64,000 nt of DNA from Pyrrhosoma nymphula. Its lineage: Eukaryota > Arthropoda > Insecta > Odonata > Coenagrionidae. The stretch's first letter is position 1; each line of letters starts with the position of its first letter. Below, one piece after another: positions 60,672-64,000 of this stretch. The notes under the pieces were generated by a model. That model saw only the letters and a program-made list of their open reading frames with translations. It searched no databases and was not told the origin of the DNA. Made by a program: the position numbers and the translations under genes. The stretch lies in contig OY754334.1 in NCBI GenBank assembly GCA_963573305.1, forward strand, positions 33,039,614 to 33,103,613, read 5' to 3'.

Positions 60672-63600
60672 ATCAATGTTTTGTCATAAAATCTATGTAA
60701 CTGGTTTTCCCTGGTGTATTATTTTCTTTCCTAACGGTGTAATGTTATGCTTAGAAAAACCTCGCACATGTAACTACTTAATTTTACTGCTACAATTTTC
60801 CTTAAAAATTAGCGCTTTTTCAAATAAACTGAAACGTACTCTGTCGGAAATTTATCATGAGATTATGGTAGACTGTAGATCAAGTGATATGTTTAATTCA
60901 CGTATAATGTCAAAACCGGATGATTTCTAGTTTTCGATCACTCATTTGACGGTGTTTTCCCTCGCAGTTCATTGTTAATAAAAATCTGTTTATGGGGATG
61001 AAGAATTTTGAGTATTTTAGCTGAAAAGCGGGGTGACTACTGCTGTTAGCACAATTTGTTTGAACCCGTTCTGTATCGGTAATTGCGTTATGAACTTTAG
61101 CCACCTCATGGAGTAGGAATCTCTCATAAGAAATGCAATAAGAAACTTTGTTAGTCGGAGGACTGAACGTGCATACTTAATACGATTATAGAATGACTTT
61201 CGACAGTAAGTTGAATAATGAATGCCTAAAGAAAAGGAACTTGGATGAATTATTGCAGTTATGATGGAATTAGAAATACGGCCTCCACTATCTCTTTATC
61301 TAGAACTTAGCCATCCTTTAACTCGTTCCTTACCATCATTATTAACTTAATTTCATCTAATTCCAAGAATCTTGGAGACCTTGACTTGCTTGCTGAAGGA
61401 TTTTTGTTAGAAATATGTTTAATTTGTCAGAAAGTTTGCTACTTAAAATATGGTTATTCACCTCAAAAACAAGTAATCGATAGACATTGTTACTATTTTC
61501 ACAGCCTCTGTTATATTAGCTGTTATTGATATAACAATTTTCTTACTACTTTGCCTGCATAGTTAATTAAGAAAATCGCTAAATAAATAAGGGAGATTTG
61601 GTGATTTATTGTCATTAGAATTAATTGTCTTCATATTATTACAGAGTGATATTTAATATAAATTAATACAATGAGACAATGGACATAAAGACATTTGTCT
61701 TAATTCTGAGGAATCTTCCGCCTCCACTGTGTCTGTTTTTTCTAAATTTCAGCCTTCCCTTAATTGGTTCCTAACCCTTCCCCATTTATTTCTTCCTTAC
61801 CTCCAATCCCGTTCATAGATTGACTTATGTCCTAACCTCTTCTTTTCTTTCACCTCTCTTTTGATCATTTCCGTTTATTTGGATATTCCCGAAATCAGTC
61901 ATGTGTTGTTGAATTGACTACCTTGTAATATTGCTCGGTTCGTATTTTACATTAATATAACTTCAAAAGTATTGAAACATAATTCTCAGCCAACTCCAGA
62001 GAGAAAATGTAGGTAGTATGATCCTCTATGTCTCTAAAAACGACTTTTAATGGTTAGTTAAGTGAAGAGGATGTAGTAGACGTTAGAAATTCAAATTGTT
62101 TTGCACAACCGCCAAATGGATGCAATTTTAAGACTAGAATTCAATGCGCACTATGGTGTAACGTAAGATAAAATAAAATCAACCTTTACTTCTTTGTTGA
62201 ATATGAATGAATTATATTCTAACTATGAGGAAACAAGAAATTTCGCTCCCACAGGCTCCCATCTTCTTAGCCAACCCTTGACTGGTTCCTAAACCCTGAA
62301 CCATCTAATTATTCTTCCTCACCTCCAATCCCGCTCCTTCTCTCTTAACATCTCCTTTCCTTTCACCTCAATCTCTTACTCCTCCTTTCTTATCCCTTCG
62401 CCCCCCCCCTACCGATTCCCCACACAACAAAGGCTTTTAAGACGTAGTTCGTCCGCTTCTTTCCTTTCTCCTCTCCTCCCCCTCCCCCTCACTCCCTGGA
62501 AGAACCTCTATTTTTTCTTCTTCCCTCCATTTCTTTTATCCTCCTCAATCCGACCGCATCTCCTCGTCCTTTTTAATCTTGTCCGACCATTCGTTACCCT
62601 AACACTACAAGGAGAAGGGCGGCGGCTCGCACTCTTTCTTCCCTTTGCCTTAAACCTCCTTTCCCAAGCCTTACTCTCCCCCTCCCCCAAACAGGTCTCT
62701 TCTTAGCTTAGTTTCACTCGCCCACACATCCGAACCTCCCCTCAATTCTCTCCTCCACCTCAGTCCGCCTCCTTTTTTTTTTCTTCTGAGCAGGAGACTT
62801 AAAACCACGCGCCCAACCTCTCCTTCGACCCAACCTCTTGAAAAACCCGGAGAGCCAACACTCTTTTTTCTCTCCTCTCTCTCCTCTCCCACCTCTCCCT
62901 TCGCCCCATAGCGCACACGTGCAGAAAACCCGTCACGGGTTACTGCGTCGCATCAAGGTGGGTTTGCCCTGACTAGTAGCTCTTTTCTTTTTTGCTCCCC
63001 CCTCCAAAGCTTCACTTAAGCAGGCACAAAAGAACCTCTCAACCCTTAGCCATCAACTGGAGGTTTAACAGGTTTGAGTGGTTGAACAGGTATCAGTACA
63101 AAAATAATAATTATTCTTTTTACTAGATAGTTTGATCGATCCGTGAATTTATTAAGTTGGGCGAGTACGAGACTCTTTAAGATTCAATTCTTCCACCTAA
63201 CTCCTTTTCGAGCGAGGAAATGGTTGAAGCAACTCATATAAACAATAAAATGTAGACAAGATGTTAAGGCAAAAGAAAAGAATATTACCTATATATTAGA
63301 ATAAGGAGTCAATCAGTTTCAATTTCAGCGTCTTCAGGAGATATCAGAAGTTAAAACTTAATGGAAATATACACAATCAGGAAACATATGTATTTGCATT
63401 ACCAATATTCATTCTCTACAATGAGTGTACGCGCTAGAAATTGTTCATGATAGTATCTACGATATCAACTACAATAAGAAAGATAAAAGCCTATGTGGGA
63501 CAAAAATTAAGAATTGGGCTGTGATTCACGACCAAAATAATCTCTGTCGGAGAACACCATCACTGGAAGGAGGGTGTGAGAGAGCATCGAAACCTACAGT

Positions 63601-63814
63601 AAGAGAAGCTAAGGTACACACTACAACGTAAAAAACAAATTGTATGCAAGGAAATTTGAGAAAAGAATAAATGAGTAGCAAACCTACATCGAGGTTCGTC
63701 ACTCAACAATGCAAGTTTTTTAATGTGTCCATGAATAATTTGCATATGCAATATTATTTGCAATAATTTGACGAAGATTTGGTTAAATTGGGGATCTGGT
63801 AGGTTTTATGCACC
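60672..63814. other. No gene; diverged direct repeats and CT-rich tract
   Basis: The segments 61740-61860 and 62262-62380 are diverged direct repeats ('ttggttcctaacccttcccc' versus 'ctggttcctaaaccctgaac', both followed by 'acctccaatcccg' and 'ctttcacctc'); a weaker third relative lies at 61309-61340. From 62230 to 62930 the plus strand is C+T-rich with C-runs at 62401-62409. On the minus strand near 63310-63340 CTGAAGACGCTGAAA resembles the hairpin cores described earlier. No coding frame is convincing. Confidence 0.45.
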
Positions 63815-64000
63815 ATAGAAAATACTGGCTTTTCATCTTGTAGTCCCAGGTTCTAAACGCGATAGTGGCGGGGATTTTTCAGTCTCGATTTCTACAAGAG
63901 TGCCATGTGGAGAGACCTTCATGTGTAGTACTCCGTCCGTCGGATTGAACCGTGAACTGTGGTCCTCTGGGAGCCTTTCGTTCACAGTTGGCAAATGCCG
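63815..64000 (+). repeat. tRNA-derived SINE, family B (runs to the window end)
   Basis: The T-arm region reads 'cccaggttctaaacgcg', followed by 'gtggcggggatttttcag', 'tgccatgtggagagaccttc', 'gtagtactccgtccgtcgga' and 'tgaactgtggtcctctggga', ending 'ttggcaaatgccg' at the last base. The same order occurs at 30505-30690 and, on minus, at 11715-11845. The 3' end is beyond the window or coincides with it. Confidence 0.7.

Overview
This window looks like non-coding, repeat-laden DNA from an arthropod nuclear genome, most likely an insect. It is AT-rich. It has no dense bacterial-type gene layout: no open frame longer than about 180 codons, and almost none that resembles a host protein. What can be recognised is decayed mobile DNA: a Ty3/Gypsy LTR element, several LINE remnants, tRNA-headed SINEs, hAT-like and pogo/Tigger-like non-autonomous elements, long perfect hairpins and simple repeats. 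The species cannot be named from sequence alone. No complete host gene is visible; the window may be intergenic or lie inside a very long intron.

Layout. 1.8-4.4 kb: a minus-strand Ty3/Gypsy relic with two LTRs, a primer-binding site matching the 3' end of tRNA-Ser, gag and pol pieces and a near-perfect 5-bp target duplication, with a plus-strand LINE 3' half inside it. 10.3-13.8 kb: an inverted pair of tRNA-like repeats, a SINE and a minus-strand LINE ORF2 fragment. 20.1-20.8 kb: a hAT-like non-autonomous element. 25.5-28.2 kb: a head-to-head SINE pair and two LINE 3' tails ending in simple repeats. 30.5-42.1 kb is the richest stretch, with SINEs, tRNA-centred inverted elements and four long hairpins. 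43.7-47.5 kb: a pogo/Tigger-like element, a broken copy of a conserved but unnamed protein family, and a LINE-like fragment. 48-52.8 kb: another hairpin and a composite dimeric SINE insertion with a 13-bp target duplication. 52.8-63.8 kb is nearly featureless apart from pyrimidine/purine-rich tracts, a G18 run and a three-copy 67-bp minisatellite. The window ends inside a SINE.

Two themes deserve attention. First, tRNA-like SINE heads repeatedly sit between inverted copies of the SINE body, and in two cases the whole arrangement is bounded by a target-site-like direct repeat, so it appears to have been inserted as a unit. Second, four hairpins at 31.1, 32.2, 38.4 and 41.7 kb share a 'CTGA..GA - short stem - GAAAC(CGGTCG)' pattern resembling the hammerhead ribozyme core reported in Penelope-like retroelement terminal repeats. 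The 38.4-kb copy has perfect 74-bp arms and so looks young. Whether these RNAs fold or cleave is inference.

All identifications come from reading motifs and translated frames by eye; no database search was run.
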